From assembly GCA_029641185.1 (NCBI GenBank), contig JAPWGK010000028.1, forward strand, positions 62,001 to 126,000: a stretch of DNA of 64,000 nt, in the 5' to 3' direction. The notes under the pieces were generated by a model. The model did no database searches. It worked only from the letters and a program-made list of their open reading frames with translations, and was not told the origin of the DNA. Every line of letters begins with the position of its first letter. The first letter of the stretch is position 1. The position numbers and the translations under genes are program-made. Shown piece by piece: positions 43,887 through 54,686 of the stretch. The DNA is from Pseudofabraea citricarpa. Lineage: Eukaryota > Ascomycota > Leotiomycetes > Helotiales > Dermateaceae.

Positions 43887-45763
43887 TGATTACTGAGAAA
43901 GGATTGCGTGTCTTGCTGAGAATTTCTTACTTGGTAAATGAATGTAAGTGAGTGAGTTTTACTACACTGTTGAATTACCTCGCATAGTCAAAAACCAAAA
44001 TTTTGTTTACTGAAAATTATTAAATTTCTTCTTACGGATTTGGTATAGCAACCTCCATGATGTTCTCACAGCTTTGGTTTCTTTGTGCCTTCGTCAGCTC
44101 TCCAACTTATACATACAAAGCCCAAACTCCCAACAAGAAACCTCCTTCTTTCCTTCTAACGCACCCCTTACCGCGACAGAGGAGCCTGCCCTTTGCCTGC
44201 AGTTCACTATGCAGCCATACGTTCCTGCCCACAGAACAACATGCGGCAAAGAAGCATCTCATCCGCAGGCAGCCGGCGGCGGCGTAACATTATCGCGGAT
44301 CATCAAAGTCTTCTCTTGTCAGTCTGATTCTGGTTGCCGGCTCAAATGAGCTGGTTTTATAGCGGCGCGGCGTAATGTTATCGCGAGTATGAACAAGGAC
44401 ACGGTACTGGACAGATGTTTCTGTTACGCGGTTGATAGTCTAGATGGCGTTTGCTGTTTTATACCTCCGGCGTAATATAATCGCGGATGAGAAAAGTATT
44501 TTGTTGGTAGACTTATTCTTGCTATCGGGCTTATTCTTCTTGTCGGGCTTATTCATGTCGTCAGTTGGCTATTCCTGTTGTCAGTCTTGTTCTTGCTGTC
44601 AGCTAAAAGAGCTTCTGTCAACGCAGCTTGGTATAATATTGTCGCGAATATGAAAAGTATCTTGTTATTACTGTAGTGGCTGTTACCAGTCTTCTTCCTT
44701 CTGTTAGTCTTCTTCTTCCTGTCCCTTCTTCTTATCCTGTTATTACTCTCTTCCTGTTATCAGTCTGGTTCTCGTTGTCTGGTAAATCTTCTTATTATTA
44801 GTCTTATTCCTGTTGTTGCTTTTCTTCTTCTTGTTACTCTTCTTTCTTTTGTCAGTCCTATTCTGGTTATCAGTTTTATTCCTGTTGTCAGCTAAAAAGA
44901 CCTTTTATTATCACGGCTCGGCGTAATATTATCGCGAATATTAATGAAAACATATTGATAAAAAGATACTTTTGTCAGTTACTTCTTATTTCAGACGTTG
45001 TTTGCATTTCATCGCTTCGGTATAACATTTCCGCGGTAAGCAACCGGAAGTCTTTCTCTTGTTGTCAATTGAATTCTTGTTGTCAGCTGTGGCACTTTTC
45101 GTTCAGGAGTACTATTTCTTCCTCGAAGCTATGCAGTTTTGACAGCATGGCGGGCAGAATTGCCTTAGAGGAGGTAAGCAGAGTCGTCAAAGACCACATT
45201 GTAAAGCATGCCTCAGCGTCGAGGGTCTATTCCCTGCTTGGTAATTGGGTTGTTGGAATGGGAACAGAGGCTCTCTCTTGGTTATATTTATAATAGACAA
45301 TCTTCCGCTGTCTATAATCTTGGCTTAAGAATAGGCTGTCATAATTCATGAATTACTTGGAGCTTTCTTGTTCATTTGTCAATTCACTAATGGAAATTTA
45401 TATTTGGAATTCCCAAGATGTAAATGAACCTTTCTAGGTTCTAGATAATTATCATATACTCTTGGAAGCATAACATTAGTCTTACATGTTATATCGTTAT
45501 GAGACGAAGTATAAATCTTCATTTGAGTCCTTTGTATGAGAAAGCTTTCCAGAATGCAAAACAAGTATTTAAAGTAGCTTTAAATCGTTCTCTCTCCACG
45601 GACCGCAGCGCAAATCTTAACCTTTCCCCGGATTTACGCTCGGATCTTTCCGCATCAATAACGTCATGCAACCTTCCCCATTCATCCGCTACCCAAACGT
45701 CAGAACATCCTGCGACCTTCGACTTTGCAATATGTCGCACTTCAATCATTCAATTCCCCAAAG
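43887..45763. other. Intergenic region with repeat field
   Basis: 1.9 kb between amidase and the MBL-fold gene (both +). About 760 bp of it is the repeat field described at 44281-45040; the remainder shows no gene. Confidence 0.55.
44281..45040. repeat. Dispersed 25-60 bp repeat field (GGCGTAATATTATCGCG family)
   Basis: Six copies of a motif close to GGCGTAATATTATCGCGA start at 44281, 44369, 44469, 44630, 44920 and 45019, all in the same orientation. They are often followed by RTATGAAAAGTAT. Copies 4 and 5 share about 60 bp, including an upstream GTCAGCTAAAA segment. Between copies lies degenerate tandem sequence of the form TTATTCCTGTTGTCAG. The core holds two palindromes, TAATATTA and TCGCGA. 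No coding potential. Confidence 0.8.
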
Positions 45764-46774
45764 ATGCCAGCATATATATCGCCCTCCGAGCAGCTTCAAC
45801 ACGAATTGCGCACCTCGATAACAAAATCCCTCTCATCGCGACGACCGATTCTTACCCATTTAAACGCCGACACGACTTGGCTCCTCTCAGTTCCATACCC
45901 CTCAATATCGACGAACCAATACTATCACATTCTAATCGATCCATGGCTCTGCGGCCCTCAGAGCGATGTTGCAACATTTTTTAGTACACAATGGCATGCG
46001 ATCCCGAGCGCAGTACAAAGCGTGGTGGAGATAGAGGAGGCCATACAAGACATTGAAGCAGTCGCGGCGGGAAAACAGGGCAGCGCGCGAAGCAAGAAGA
46101 TAGGGATCGATGCTGTGGTGATCAGTCATGAATTTACTGATCATATGCATGAACCCACGCTGCGCGAGATGGCGTCCTCGGTCCCCGTCTTTGCGACAAC
46201 GAAAGCTGCGGCGTTGATCCGTTCCTGGCGGCATTTCGAGGCCGTGTTTGAGATCCCGCGCTTTGCAGGGGAATGGAGAGATACATCTTCCGAGTCGTTG
46301 CCCCCGTGGCTAAGAATTGGCCGGCTAGCTGTTGGTCAGGATATGTTGTATTATCACTCTGGTATTCTTATTACTTTCCAGTCGCACACGACTGATGAAG
46401 ATGTGGCAGAGGCCGTGATATATACCCCGCATGGAATCAGTCCTGATCTTGCACTTCCTGTTGCAGAAGCCGCTCCTCGAATCCGAACGCTAGCTCTCTT
46501 ACATGGGTTACAGGATATTACATTGGGAGCACAGTTAAATATGGGGGCGCATAATGGGTTGAAGATTCAGAGAATACTTAATGCGAAATACTGGGTTGGT
46601 ACACATGATGAAGTCAAGAGAGGAGGAGGCATAGTGAGTTGGTGGCTGAAAAGAAAAATTATCACTCTTCAAGAGGCTCTTGAGAAAGAGGCTGAAGAGC
46701 GGCGCGATGAAGGCAAGATGGCAGAGGTAAATTTTGAACAATTGGGAAATGGTGAAAGTCTGGTTTTGGAGTAG
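45764..46774 (+). CDS. Metallo-beta-lactamase-fold protein, fungal family
   Basis: A single exon of 336 aa from ATG 45764. Its start, MPAYISPSEQLQHEL, and the following ILTHLNADTTWLLSVPYP are shared by a widespread uncharacterised ascomycete family. The fold is suggested by ILIDPWLCGPQSDV and VVISHEFTDHMHEPTL. The usual zinc motif HxHxDH appears as H122-E-F-T-D126-H127, so the second His is replaced by Phe. Further possible ligands are in VIYTPHG and LLHGLQD. It is probably a soluble hydrolase or a divergent non-catalytic MBL member; the substrate is unknown. The preceding spacer carries the repeat field. Confidence 0.8.
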   Translation: MPAYISPSEQLQHELRTSITKSLSSRRPILTHLNADTTWLLSVPYPSISTNQYYHILIDPWLCGPQSDVATFFSTQWHAIPSAVQSVVEIEEAIQDIEAVAAGKQGSARSKKIGIDAVVISHEFTDHMHEPTLREMASSVPVFATTKAAALIRSWRHFEAVFEIPRFAGEWRDTSSESLPPWLRIGRLAVGQDMLYYHSGILITFQSHTTDEDVAEAVIYTPHGISPDLALPVAEAAPRIRTLALLHGLQDITLGAQLNMGAHNGLKIQRILNAKYWVGTHDEVKRGGGIVSWWLKRKIITLQEALEKEAEERRDEGKMAEVNFEQLGNGESLVLE

Positions 46775-47355
46775 AAGATATAATAAAATATCCTTGGTTA
46801 TATATAGTCCATCAAGTGATAGGTATATTCAATAATTCTGAGTCTGTCGTTGGCTGAACTAGCTTCGAAGTTTGAACATCGGCTTTCAAATATTCCATTG
46901 GAACTGCCGAATAACCTTATTGGTGAAAAGCCATATTTGTAAGTAGCCTTTATTTGATAGTTGCGGCACAAAGTAGTAAATTTCTAAAATAATAACACTC
47001 TACTGTAAAGTTGAGGAAACTGTCCATTCCAGCTGATTGCGAATAGACATGACAGTTAAGCGAGCAGTCATCAATTCGAAAGCCGAGTATCAATGGTCTG
47101 TACAAGAGACGCGTTTACAACTTGAGTATCGACAAAAGTTTTATTTGTTAATACATAAAGTTCTCCAATAAAGAAGACGAAAAGCCCGCCTCAATAGAGT
47201 AGAATACCACAACGCACCACAACTCGCTACAACACTTTTCCCATAAAGCCTCACCAATACCAATCCCCCCCCCCAATCATGCCCCCACAACTCCTACTCA
47301 CTCCTACCTCACTCCATCCAAACCCAACTTTTGACGAAAGCATCGGAAACTAAAT
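46775..47355. other. Convergent intergenic region
   Basis: 581 bp between the MBL-fold gene (+) and the DUF1264 gene (-). Nothing recognised apart from two short homopolymer runs (C8 near 47268). Confidence 0.45.
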
Positions 47356-48060
47356 TTAGTGCTTTTTGTTACCGGCAGCTGTCTGGTTGAAAACCGTCTC
47401 GACCGTTTCATTAATGAGTCCATATTTAAGAACAAATCCATACTTCCAGCTATCAGCGCCCTCGATAACATCAGGCGCAACCATATGGGCACGGCTCTCG
47501 CGAATAGCAGTAGTGTTGATGCCAAAGAGCTCATCTCTCTTGGTGACGAAATCAGGCGTGACTTGATCATCGCCCGTATAACCCATAACCAGCTCTGGGA
47601 TGCCGACTGGCACGGTGTTGTTGGAGGCATCGTATCTCCATGAGTGGACCGTCTTGCCGTACGTGCCAATAAGCACTTCCATGACAGCGAGATCAACCGA
47701 AGTGGGCAGGCTGGGCTCGACGAGGAATCCCGAGGTGACTTCGAACCCGTGGGAATGCCAGAGTTGACGCTCTTCGAAGTCTAGCGACTCGAAGAGCGTG
47801 GGCGAGATTATGTACTCGATACCGGCCAGGCGAGCAGGTGTTGTCGCTGTGTTGTACACCACGCATTGGATGAAGTCGTTGGAGATGATGGCACATTGGT
47901 GATTTGCGCTGAGCTCAGCCGTGGTGTCTCCGGAGAGGAAGTGGAATCCGTTCAAGTAGACCACAGCTCCATCAGGTCCTAGATTTCCAAAAGGGAGTGC
48001 GGCATTCGCAACGGAGGCGAGGAGGACCAGAGGAGAAACAAGCTGAGATAGAGAGAACAT
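47356..48060 (-). CDS. Secreted DUF1264 (OBAP1-like) protein
   Basis: A single exon of 234 aa from ATG 48060; the longer frame upstream starts with TTG. The signal peptide MFSLSQLVSPLVLLASVANA is followed by ALPFG. The body matches the DUF1264 / oil-body-associated-protein-1 family: LNGFHFLSGDTT, HQCAIISNDFIQCVVYNTAT, ARLAGIEYIISPTLFESLDF, ERQLWHSHGFEVTSGFL and VHSWRYDASNN. Several N-x-S/T sites (NNT, NTT, NET, NQT) fit a secreted or vacuolar glycoprotein. Family function is unknown. Confidence 0.85.
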   Translation of the reverse strand: MFSLSQLVSPLVLLASVANAALPFGNLGPDGAVVYLNGFHFLSGDTTAELSANHQCAIISNDFIQCVVYNTATTPARLAGIEYIISPTLFESLDFEERQLWHSHGFEVTSGFLVEPSLPTSVDLAVMEVLIGTYGKTVHSWRYDASNNTVPVGIPELVMGYTGDDQVTPDFVTKRDELFGINTTAIRESRAHMVAPDVIEGADSWKYGFVLKYGLINETVETVFNQTAAGNKKH

Positions 48061-50518
48061 GGTGGATGAATTTAAGATGACAGAGAGGACTGTTTGTAGA
48101 GTCAGGGTCTGAAGTGAGTGTGGAAGATGGAGGTGCAGAAGAAAATACAAAGGTTTGTGACTACTCTTATAGTCCAACGACCACCGCCAACGACTTACTC
48201 CATGAATGTCTCTCCCGACGCCCCCCTCTTACTGACGAGACCCGATATTTCTCCCAAGGACTGAAGACGTACGCCCATGCTTGAATTAAGTTTACATCAT
48301 TTACACTTCAAGATCAGACCGGAGCGGACCGATGTTTCCCCAAAGACCTAGAGTAAGAAATGATGCCATGTTTGAGTGAAGTTTACATCATTTACACGCA
48401 AAGATCTAAAGGTTATCATCCTAAGTCATGCATACTTTTTGAACAGTCCCTGTTCTAGTCCCTGTCAACTTCTAGAGCCGGGACGTACCCTGGCCACAAT
48501 ACTACACCAGTCAGACAATTAGCATTGTATGGAGAAGGGAGAGGGGGATGCACTGGTTCATGCCAGCAGGTCGCCGATTACTAATGCCGGAGACGGCGAC
48601 CTTCGCTTAATTTCTTAATAGCCACATACTCCTCATTTATGATGCTCGGATCTACGAACTACAAACAGGGGTCTTGAAAATGTCAATTATTTGAGTGAAA
48701 GGAGACTTCTCGGTGAGTTTCGCTTCATTTGAATCCAAGGAGTTACGATGGCTAGGATTATGGTAGGGGTTCAGAGCCCAAAGTCCTCGGCCTGGTCTCG
48801 ACACACCACTTCTCCAATATCACAGGATCTGTCGCTGCCGAAGCCGAACAGAATTAATTACAGGGACTGGTAGAAATATATGAGGGACGACATCGCAATT
48901 ATGACAATTGCGAACAAGGATATATGAAAGTATGTTGTTGCAGACTGGCAAAGATATCATCAGTGGCTCAAGAAAGACCCGGCTTGCTAGCTTTCAAACT
49001 ATATTCGGGCAAATGATACTCTCGAATGATCGTGAATTCGATCCAGTCTTCAAGATGGCAATATGTTTTAGTATTTTGTAATAATACCTGCTACGGAGCC
49101 GCTTTTTCTGACGAAGAATGAGAAACTTTGAGTTCCTGAAAGCCAGTTGAACGGCTGAGATTTCCTTTGAAAAGTTTGCGGGAAAAACCTACATATGAAA
49201 GCAAATGGTAATACAGTATATTCAGATGGTGGCTAAAAGTGACTAACTGGGATGAACTGAAGGCCGAGACCCAAAATTGCGCAGAGTTTAAGCATCCGTC
49301 TTCCGTTAACCTTGAGCTCAAGTTCAAGCTCATGGCGCCATGTATGCACTCATGATTCGCAAAAGACTTGAACATTTGCAGCCAGGCATCGAAAACCCTC
49401 TCAATCTCGGCAATACATACCATTTTTTCCGATGTTAGTTATACTTCACAAGCTTCGGGTTTCCTCGCACATCAAGTCGGCGACTTGACTTTTATTAGAT
49501 GGCAACCACATCCCAAGGAAGGTTGTCAAAACTATCCTTTCGATGTTAATTGTCACCATGTAAGTCACGAGGTTCAAATGAAGGGCTAATCATTAAACAT
49601 AAAATTAAACCTTTTCTCGTATCAGGTAAAGCAATGTAGACAAAGGAGTGTTCCTGTCCCGAAAGGTTCCTCGGATACCCCCCTTCGATACAAGTGATAG
49701 CATGCTACTCATCTTTCTGCCTGTTTCAAAGTATGAGATTCTCAATTAATTAATACCACCATCACCTACAAGGAAAAGCAATTCTCAAAGGGTTAGTTTT
49801 ACGTGGACCAAACATCTCATTCTCTATGCGTCAACATTACAACCCCCAATCCTACCAAAGAGCTAATGCAACATTTTCAAACAGTACCTATCCATTGCGA
49901 AACACATAACTTTGACAGACCCAGTGATAATGAACCCTAGGCCAGTGCTACATAAGTCCCAAATATAGTGTCGGTGTTGGTGACCTACAAAAAGTATTAC
50001 CTCTGTTCTATACTTGACCCTCTTGACATATCTATCTGTTTCAATATCGCTGCCGTAAAGTTATTGACGAGCGGGAATATAAGTCGAATTGCTAACCTCT
50101 ATGCATCCCCACGCCAGGTTCATTTTGTGGTATATTCTATGAACAATCAACTGATCATTTGGGTTTACCACCAATTTTGTCAAATTATTTACATCCTGTT
50201 GAGTACATAGAGGTGGCACATGTTGCCAGCTTTGTCATCCGAGACTAGGAAAAGTAGGGTGGGTTGCACTTGCAAGAGCCTCTGAAATCCACTTTGTCGC
50301 AGCCACATACTGATATAATCTCTGTGGCTGATAAAAGGCCATTGCAGTCCAACGCACAGTGGAGATATACATCATATAACGATTGCACACAGTCTTTGTA
50401 AGATGGGGTAGTTCTACTGCGGGGCTTGCCGATTGGCGTTAGAGGCAATTTGCCCGTGGGGCATAGATCGGCCAACTGCAGTGGAATCAAGGATAACACA
50501 ACAATCAACCAAAGCACG
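48061..50518. other. Large intergenic region
   Basis: 2.5 kb between the DUF1264 gene (-) and the first DAL81-like gene (+). It contains a degenerate 91-bp direct duplication at 48248-48408. No gene, tRNA or mobile element otherwise recognised. Confidence 0.5.
48248..48408. repeat. Degenerate direct duplication, period about 91 bp
   Basis: Copies begin at about 48248 and 48335. The best-conserved part is AAGTTTACATCATTTACAC, present at 48289 and 48380, with weaker matches (CCCAAGGACT / CCCAAAGACC) before it. Confidence 0.7.
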
Positions 50519-52805
50519 ATGGCAGACAATAGCAGCCCAGCTGAGATGAATCGACGCCGAATCAAGCTCGAGACTCGGTTCGGAAGTGCACGACAATCTC
50601 GAAGCCGGAAAGACCGGCCCTGTGACCTCTGTCGAAACAGAAAATCGGCCTGCGTTATTTCGGTCAAACCTCCATGTAAGTGCGGCTGAGATAAGCTGGT
50701 CAGCCTGGGTTAACGCCTTCAACCAGGTCGTCTGTGTGAAACTCGTGGATTGGAGTGTACTTTTGCCTCAGAACCAACTCGTAGAACGCAGTCGGTGAAA
50801 TCGTCGCCGGCTGTGGAGGGTACAACAATTGGGAATGCTTCTCCAATTGACGAGGCTGCCGAGGTGCTCGCGAACCGACCCCAACTGCCTCCAGTATCAT
50901 CGATTCAATATCAACTCCCCAGTCGCCAAAGCTTCTCTGGGCCGCTTGTATCTAGTCCTGAGGGCCCTATTCAATCAACAAGTGCCAGTGAACCACTGAC
51001 AGATCTGGCTCGTTCCCCCACGCTCAGCCCGACCTTCGCTTCCCCGCAACGGATATACTACCCGAGTCCAAAGTATATCGATACTACGTTTGCATCAAAT
51101 GCCCCAGAATACTCCTTGGAAGATGGCGAGAACAAAACCGCCCACTTTATAGGCCTGTCGGGAGAACAAGACACGGATTTACTTGCTTCCATCCGGTACA
51201 ATGTTTGCAACGAGACCAGTTTCGTAGACTTCCACATCCGAAAGCTTTTCTCCGGCGATTCCGTCCATCAAACTCCGCCAATACACTTCTATATCATCAA
51301 TGATACATTTCCCGAGCGCGACCAAAAAACCAAGCGACATGCATCTGATGCTATTGAGCGACATGTAAATGGACATGGAGATGCCTTATTGCGTTTATAC
51401 TTTCGTTTTGTGCATCCGATGTTTCCTATTCTCTCGAAGGCTAGAATACTGAGGAGCTATGCCTGCGATAAACTAAGCCTGCCTGCTTCGTTGCGTGGTG
51501 TCATCTATGGCCTAGGCTGTGCCCACTGGGATCAAGATGAGACCTTGAAAGATGTTCCCCGTGTTACACAGCCAGAGCTTTTCGAGTATGCTCATGCTGC
51601 CCTCAACCGAGAAATGGATTCGCCCAAGCTCTCGACACTACAAGCCTGCCTTTTGGTTATCCACGAACAACCAGATTTTACTGGAACCAGTGAAAGCCCA
51701 AAGATCTGGTCATATGCTTGTCAGGCCACGGCTTGCGCCCAAAGTTTGGGGTTACACCAAGATCCGGGTAGTTGGAAAATGGCTACTTGGGAGAAGTGCT
51801 TACGGAAGAAACTATGGTGGGCTGTTTATTATACTGATAAGTGGAGTTCAATATGCCATGGGCACCCTCCTCATATCCCACCGGACTCTTTCGATACCTC
51901 TGATCTACGTTTTGAAGATCTTGCTGCCGACGAGGATGTAATTGGACTTCCTGGCTGGTCTTTACTTTGCGCCCAGGATCGAAAGTATAGTGAACAAGAC
52001 GCTGCACGATTCTTAGAGATGATTAAACTCTCACGAATACTAGCTGACGTTTTAAGTAATTCATTGTGAGTCATTCAACCTAATTGGCTTCAAGAAACCC
52101 AAAATTAACCTTTACAGTACACTTCAGGCATACTGCCAAACAGCTCGCAAATGTGATCAAGAAAAGTTATTAATCGCTGAACGTTATCACTCGCAGATAG
52201 AGGAGAGACTCTCGATGCTTCCTCAGTATCTCGTCATGGATTACTTGCCAATTGAAAAAGAGCACATGAATGGTGATCTAACCCACGATGGTTGGTAGGC
52301 CAATCTGCTGACTTTGTTAGGTCCCCTGCATCTTACATTCTTTGCCATTCGATTCTTGATATTCCGAACTCTTATGGCACCAGCAACTTCAACGTCTAAA
52401 GCTGACCCAACATCTCGGCTATGCCAAAAATTTCAACTCGGATTACAGGAGGGACAACGATTCGTGGAATTCATGTCCGGGGTGCGCACAATGGACGTTC
52501 GAGTTTTTTGGTCTCGCCGTATGTATAACGGTTACGCATGAACACCGGTACTGACAGTATGAACAGATAGTCGAACAAATCTGATCATATGCAGCAACTT
52601 CCTGATCTACCTCTTCTTCGGCGCCTCCACGGCAGTTCAAGTAAAAGATGCATATGATATGCTTCAACGATTTCATACAGATTTGCGATTCTTGGCAGAC
52701 GTTGCAGACTGGAGCACGATAGGCCTCGTGCGTCCTGCTCTTCTTCGGGTTGAATCATTCTTTCGCGGAGCGGCCGAAGGTATTAGAGTTGCTGGTGCGG
52801 ATTGA
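50519..52805 (+). CDS. DAL81/TamA-like Zn2Cys6 regulator
   Basis: Five exons (50519-50675, 50727-52065, 52118-52272, 52321-52518, 52567-52805) give 695 aa. The zinc cluster is Cys35, Cys38, Cys45, Cys53, Cys56, Cys63, preceded by SRKDRPCDLC as in Dal81/TamA proteins; intron 1 falls inside the Cys53 codon. The middle region includes LRLYFRFVHPMFPILSKARI, PKLSTLQACLLVIHEQPD and WEKCLRKKLWWAVYYTDKW. Intron 3 (52273-52320, 48 nt) removes an in-frame TAG. Its position and the residue spacing around it match the paralog at 60854-63165 exactly (17 residues between LP and [PY]LHL). Family members control nitrogen-catabolic genes. The gene is convergent with the oxygenase, only 85 bp apart, which points to local control of the oxygenase and permease. 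Confidence 0.9.
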
Positions 52806-52890
52806 ATAAAAAACGAGCACTTTCTGATCAAGACCCTCGATATCGGACATTAATGGATTACAGCGCTAAGAGCAAATTATTGTACATCAT

Positions 52891-54053
52891 CTATCCCGAT
52901 GCAGTAGCTAGCTTTGCTGCATTCTCAGGGTATTGTAGTTTGGCTCTCATGAGTCTGTATTCTCCTTGTATGACTGGCTCATATTTGATGGGATTTTCTG
53001 CACTAGCGCACTCTGCCAAACATTCAATCACCGCATCAATATCCGGGCTCACAAAATAGGGAATGGAGTATCGAGCACGGGTCATTCGTTCTTCTCCAGT
53101 GTATCGGTCTTCTGCTGGTGGGAGTGTCACACGATGGAGGGTTGATCTCAAATAATCTAGATAACATTTAGAAAACGTGGGTTTTTGTCGTTCGATGATT
53201 GACTTACCATTACTCCATCTCATCAGAAGATCGCCAATGTTCATTATTATGGCATTCTTCAACGGCAATGCTTTGATAAACTCCCCTGGCTTGTGTTGAT
53301 TCTCGACTTCGAGTCCTCCACAATCATCCTGAAATAACATGGTGATGGAGCCCCAATCTGAGTGTGCTGGCATTCGTGCGCTCGACTCTTTCTCCAGCTC
53401 TGAAGCAGGAATTGGTGGGTAGTGCAGCAGTCGAAGCTGATTGTTGTGTCCCGAGTGGAATCTGAGAAGAAACTCGGGATTTTCAAGTCCCAAGCCTGTC
53501 CCGATTGCTGTCAGGATCTCACGAGAAGTTTTTGAACATTCCCAGTAAAAGTCCGTCATGAATTTCCGAAACCCCGAGAAAACCTCATCGGGAAGCCATT
53601 GGTTTGGTTGTTCATCGTTTTCATCGCTTCCGATCTCATAGCTTTCCTGTGAATTGTCAATGTTGATTCTGTCTTGGCTTTTTGGATACATACCTTGCAG
53701 TCCTTGACCTCACGCAGTTTCTCCCCAAGTTCCATATCCGTACTAATGACCTGCGACACCTTCTCCAACCCGGGCCAAGAATACCCACGATGCACGGTTG
53801 GCCCATCTGGATGTGGCGCAAGCATCTTGTCTTCGAGCTTCAAATCAAACAGTCGTTTCGACCAACCGAAAGCCTCTTCCAGGAGGGCAGGCGACACGCC
53901 ATGATTGATGATGTACACGAACCCAACATTGTGGCACGCATCTGCGAGTTCTCTGGCGACCTTCTGCTTTTGCTCGGGGCTGCTTCCGGCACTCCAACTG
54001 GCAAAGTCGATAACAGGCAGGTTCTGAGCCGTTGGTTCTTCAACGCTTCCCAT
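52891..54053 (-). CDS. 2-oxoglutarate/Fe(II) oxygenase, thymine-7-hydroxylase-like
   Basis: Three exons (54053-53694, 53646-53208, 53156-52891) give 354 aa. The N-terminal DIOX_N domain starts LPVIDFASW, then GFVYIINHGVS. The jelly roll has iron ligands His215, Asp217 (MPAHSDWGSITMLFQD) and His274 (STLHRVTLPP), with 2-oxoglutarate contacts Arg295 and Ser297 (RARYSIPYF). Features RGYSWPGLEKVSQ, KESYEIG (joined across intron 1), LRLLHYPP and GDLLMRWSNDYLRST follow the pattern of fungal thymine-7-hydroxylases, which oxidise the thymine methyl group stepwise. That substrate is inferred from family resemblance and the adjacent nucleobase permease. The frame extends upstream only to a TTG, so ATG 54053 was chosen. 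Confidence 0.9.
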
Positions 54054-54686
54054 GTTGTCGGTACGGTACCGGTCGATGTCTCTATAGCGAAGGAGGTTAT
54101 GAGGAGGTAGAGACAATGAAACTCTCCGGTCCTTTTTCTACTTGCGATCTCCGTCCATGGCTTGAGCATATCAAAAGACACCCCCTCACATCGGCACCCA
54201 AGTCACCTGATGTGTAACGTCAAGAACCACTCATGGCTCGACAAGTTCGCCGATCGTCGCTCATTTGCGGAGAGCTTCATAAATGGGGAACCTTGCTCGC
54301 TTGGCTAACCGATCGATCGGCCAACTGGCGATTGAGACGGGTGAACTTTGTCACGGGTTATTCCTCAACTCAGGTTGGTTCGGCAGATGCTGCAAGCACT
54401 GGAGATAACGGGGATGAGTACGAGTACTGTAGCCCAAAGCACTCGGTAGCGACGATCATGGCCATGGTCTGTGGTCGCACTCCAGCCCCCTTAGCTCTGG
54501 AGAGATCCACCTTCATTGTCTTGTTGATACTTTGATATTTCCCTTATCTCTGAGCTTTAGGACGAGGCGTTAAAGGGCAAATACAGCACTACTTAAACTT
54601 GGTAGTGCGCCTTGAGACGTGTTGCTCCAATCCTGAGAAAAAACTGCAAGCCGAAGCTTCATTGCTACCCCGCGGCGAATCCCGAG
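54054..54686. promoter_or_regulatory. Shared divergent promoter, oxygenase / NCS1 permease
   Basis: 633 bp between the two start codons, with no coding signal. It contains a palindromic CCGATCGATCGG (near 54310) and a GATAAC/GGGGATGA cluster near 54407; binding is unproven. Confidence 0.45.

Noticed and set aside
49091..49423. 110-codon minus-strand frame in the 48-50.5 kb gap
   Set aside because: No hydrophobic pattern, motif or splice partner; length is within chance for this base composition.
52289..52320. Premature TAG or a 30-nt ultra-short intron in the first DAL81-like gene
   Set aside because: A 48-nt intron with donor at 52273 removes the TAG and gives residue spacing identical to the paralog; a 30-nt intron would be below the usual fungal minimum.
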